Shown here: one piece after another, positions 4,064 to 5,600 of the stretch | Numbering within the stretch: position 1 is the stretch's first letter | Layout of the letters: each line of letters begins with the position of its first letter | Source: an uncultured Collinsella sp. | Lineage (GTDB): Bacteria > Actinomycetota > Coriobacteriia > Coriobacteriales > Coriobacteriaceae | NCBI GenBank assembly: GCA_902496005.1 | Contig: CABUZI010000106.1 | Span: 1 to 5,600, forward strand | Length of the DNA stretch: 5,600 nucleotides | Direction of reading: 5' to 3' | The notes under the pieces: model-generated | The model's database searches: none | Seen by the model: the letters and a program-made list of their open reading frames with translations, nothing else | Told to the model about the DNA's origin: nothing | Translations under genes and position numbers: made by a program

Positions 4064-5548
4064 TTACTTCTTATTACGCATCTGCGCTTCCATCTGGCGC
4101 AGCAGATCCATATCGGACTTAGGGCCGCCCGTTCCCAGGCCGCCCAGGCCACCCATGCCGCCCAGGCCCATGGCATCCAGACCGGGAATATTGGGCATGC
4201 GCATCTTTTTGCCCTTCTTACCCTTCTTGCCCTTCTTGCCGCCGGCCTGTGCCTGATTGGCCATCGAGCGCATGCGGCCCATCATCTTGTTCATCTCGCC
4301 CCACTGCTTCATAAGGCTATTGACCTCGGTGGGGGTCACGCCGGCGCCCTTGGCGATACGCGCGCGGCGCTGGCCGTTGATGATAGAGGGACGCAGGCGC
4401 TCCTCCTTGGTCATCGACATGATGATGGCCTCGTTCTTGTCGAAGATGCCCTCGTCCAGGTTGCCGCCCATCTGGTTGAGCGCGCGTTGGCCACCGGGGA
4501 GCATACCCAGAATGCCCTTCATGCCGCCCATCTTCTTGACGGCCTTCATCTGGTCGAGCATGTCGTTCATGGTAAAGCCCTCGCGCAGCATGCGCTCGGC
4601 AGCCTCGAGCTGCTCTGCGTCGGCCGCCTCCTGGGCCTTCTCGATGATGCCGACAACGTCACCCATGCCCAGAATGCGCTTGGCCATACGATCGGGATAG
4701 AACGGCTCCAGAGAATCAGGTTTCTCGCCCATGCTCACGAACTTGATGGGCTTGCCGGTCACCTGGCGCACGGAAAGCGCGCCACCGCCACGGGCGTCAC
4801 CGTCGAGCTTGGAGATGATCACGCCGTCAAAGTCGGTGCGCTCGGCGAAGGTCGAGACGACGTTGACGATATCCTGGCCGGTCATGGCGTCGACGACCAT
4901 CAGCACCTGATCGGGCTTGACGGCCTTCTTGATGTCAACAGCCTCCTGCATCATCTGCTCGTCGATCTGCAGGCGACCGGCGGTATCGACGATGACCACG
5001 TCGCGCAGGTGGTCGACGGCCTCCTGGATGGCGCCCTTAGCGATATCGACCGGGTGCTCGCCGTCACCGCGAAAGACCGGCACGCCAATCTCGCCGCCAA
5101 GCGTGGCCAACTGGTCGGCAGCGGCGGGACGGTAGACGTCGCACGCGGCGAGCAGGGGTGAGCGGCCCTGCTTCTTGAGCTGGTAAGCCAGCTTTACGGC
5201 CGCCGTGGTCTTACCGGAGCCCTGCAGGCCCACAAGCATGATGACATTGGGAATGCGATTGCTAAAGACGAGCTTGCTCTCGGTTGAGCCGAGCATCTCG
5301 GTGAGCTCGTCGAGCACGATCTTGACGACGTTTTGCGCCGGCGACAGCGACTCCATGACCTCGGCGGTCATGCAGCGCTCCTTGGTCTTGGCGACGAACT
5401 CCTTGACGACCTTAAAGTTGACGTCGGCCTCGAGCAGCGCCATGCGAATATCGCGCATGGCCGAAGTAATATCGGCCTCGGTCAGCTTGCCCTTGCCGCG
5501 CAGGCGGTCAAATGTGTCGTTGAGGCGATCGCTCAGGGAATCAAACAC
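4064..5548 (-). CDS. ffh: Signal recognition particle protein Ffh (SRP54 GTPase)
   Basis: GTPase that, with SRP RNA, binds signal sequences of nascent membrane proteins and delivers ribosomes to FtsY at the membrane. Domains: N (about 1-95), G (about 100-295) with P-loop GLQGSGKTT (107-115), DVYRPAAADQL (137-147), DTAGR (188-192), SKLDGDARGG (246-255) and GEKPDSLEPF (274-283); and M (about 320-430) with a Met-rich groove (330-350) and the RNA-binding helix QRRARIAKGAG (393-403). The 494 residues exceed the roughly 450 of E. coli because of an added tail: a GKK repeat (438-448), a Gly/Met/Leu stretch (457-475) and a charged end (479-494). The start is GTG at 5546-5548, with AAGGAG six nt upstream overlapping the stop codon of the preceding gene, which implies an operon. 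It ends at the convergent terminator. No SRP RNA gene is seen in the window. Confidence 0.97.
   Translation of the reverse strand: MFDSLSDRLNDTFDRLRGKGKLTEADITSAMRDIRMALLEADVNFKVVKEFVAKTKERCMTAEVMESLSPAQNVVKIVLDELTEMLGSTESKLVFSNRIPNVIMLVGLQGSGKTTAAVKLAYQLKKQGRSPLLAACDVYRPAAADQLATLGGEIGVPVFRGDGEHPVDIAKGAIQEAVDHLRDVVIVDTAGRLQIDEQMMQEAVDIKKAVKPDQVLMVVDAMTGQDIVNVVSTFAERTDFDGVIISKLDGDARGGGALSVRQVTGKPIKFVSMGEKPDSLEPFYPDRMAKRILGMGDVVGIIEKAQEAADAEQLEAAERMLREGFTMNDMLDQMKAVKKMGGMKGILGMLPGGQRALNQMGGNLDEGIFDKNEAIIMSMTKEERLRPSIINGQRRARIAKGAGVTPTEVNSLMKQWGEMNKMMGRMRSMANQAQAGGKKGKKGKKGKKMRMPNIPGLDAMGLGGMGGLGGLGTGGPKSDMDLLRQMEAQMRNKK
4211..4237 (-). repeat. 9-bp tandem repeat in ffh encoding Gly-Lys-Lys units
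   Basis: Three consecutive 9-bp units (plus strand gcccttctt, acccttctt, gcccttctt) with one base difference encode KKG repeats at Ffh residues 439-447. Short in-frame tandem units of this sort can expand or contract by slippage without breaking the frame, so tail length may vary among strains. Confidence 0.7.
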
Positions 5549-5558
5549 TAGTCACTCC

Positions 5559-5600
5559 TTAATTGGACTCGCCCACCAGGGCGCGGCAGAAATCTTTGGC
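5559..5600 (-). CDS. C-terminal end of the gene upstream of ffh, possibly the SRP receptor FtsY
   Basis: On the minus strand an open frame enters at the window edge, reads AKDFCRALVGESN and stops at TAA (5559-5561). The stop overlaps the ffh ribosome binding site AAGGAG (5555-5560), so the two genes are almost certainly co-transcribed and perhaps translationally coupled. FtsY proteins often end in a similar helix (a phenylalanine-acidic pattern followed by DFVxALxG), and an ftsY-ffh order is known in Gram-positive genomes; on that basis FtsY is the best guess. Thirteen residues cannot prove it. YlxM-like proteins are another usual neighbour. Confidence 0.55.
   Translation of the reverse strand, partial: AKDFCRALVGESN

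Noticed and set aside
4487..5161. 224-residue plus-strand open frame opposite ffh
   Set aside because: Antisense shadow rich in Leu, His, Asp and Gly without any family motif; ffh on the other strand is unambiguous.

Overview
The window is an ordinary, gene-dense stretch of a high-GC bacterial chromosome. The gene types (MATE exporter, a DUF134/NifX-type protein, a divergent ThyA with its DHFR, an Ffh with a Gly/Met/Lys tail) and the codon use suggest an anaerobic, host-associated actinomycete of the Coriobacteriia type, such as Collinsella or Olsenella. That assignment is inference from memory of protein families; there is no rRNA here to settle it. I see no insertion sequence, phage, CRISPR array, tRNA or rRNA.

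Layout. The minus strand carries, from right to left: the last 13 codons of an unidentified gene (possibly ftsY) running into ffh (4064-5548); then, after the plus-strand gene, thyA (2117-2965) and folA (1589-2107), packed so that the thyA stop codon lies in the folA ribosome binding site; then a SpoU/TrmH-type RNA 2'-O-methyltransferase (565-1479); and the first 147 codons of a MATE-family transporter (1-442), cut by the window edge. The single plus-strand gene (3183-3947) is a fusion of a DUF134 DNA-binding domain to a NifX/NafY-type domain with a Cys/His-rich tail. It diverges from thyA and converges on ffh; the convergent gap holds a 13-bp perfect hairpin usable from both sides.

Functional links. 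ThyA turns dUMP into dTMP and leaves dihydrofolate, which FolA reduces, so that pair is a metabolic unit. Ffh is the signal recognition particle GTPase; if the fragment upstream is its receptor FtsY, the two form a protein-targeting operon. The methyltransferase, the transporter and the DUF134-NifX gene have no evident link to these.

The most interesting part is 3100-3950. A perfect 14-bp palindrome sits over the expected transcription start of the fusion gene, with a 12/14 match to it 53 bp upstream. Inside the gene, exactly at the domain junction, is a near-ideal ribosome binding site and ATG, so the locus may make both a full regulator-sensor fusion and a free NifX-like protein. The other observations are residue-level oddities in otherwise recognisable enzymes.
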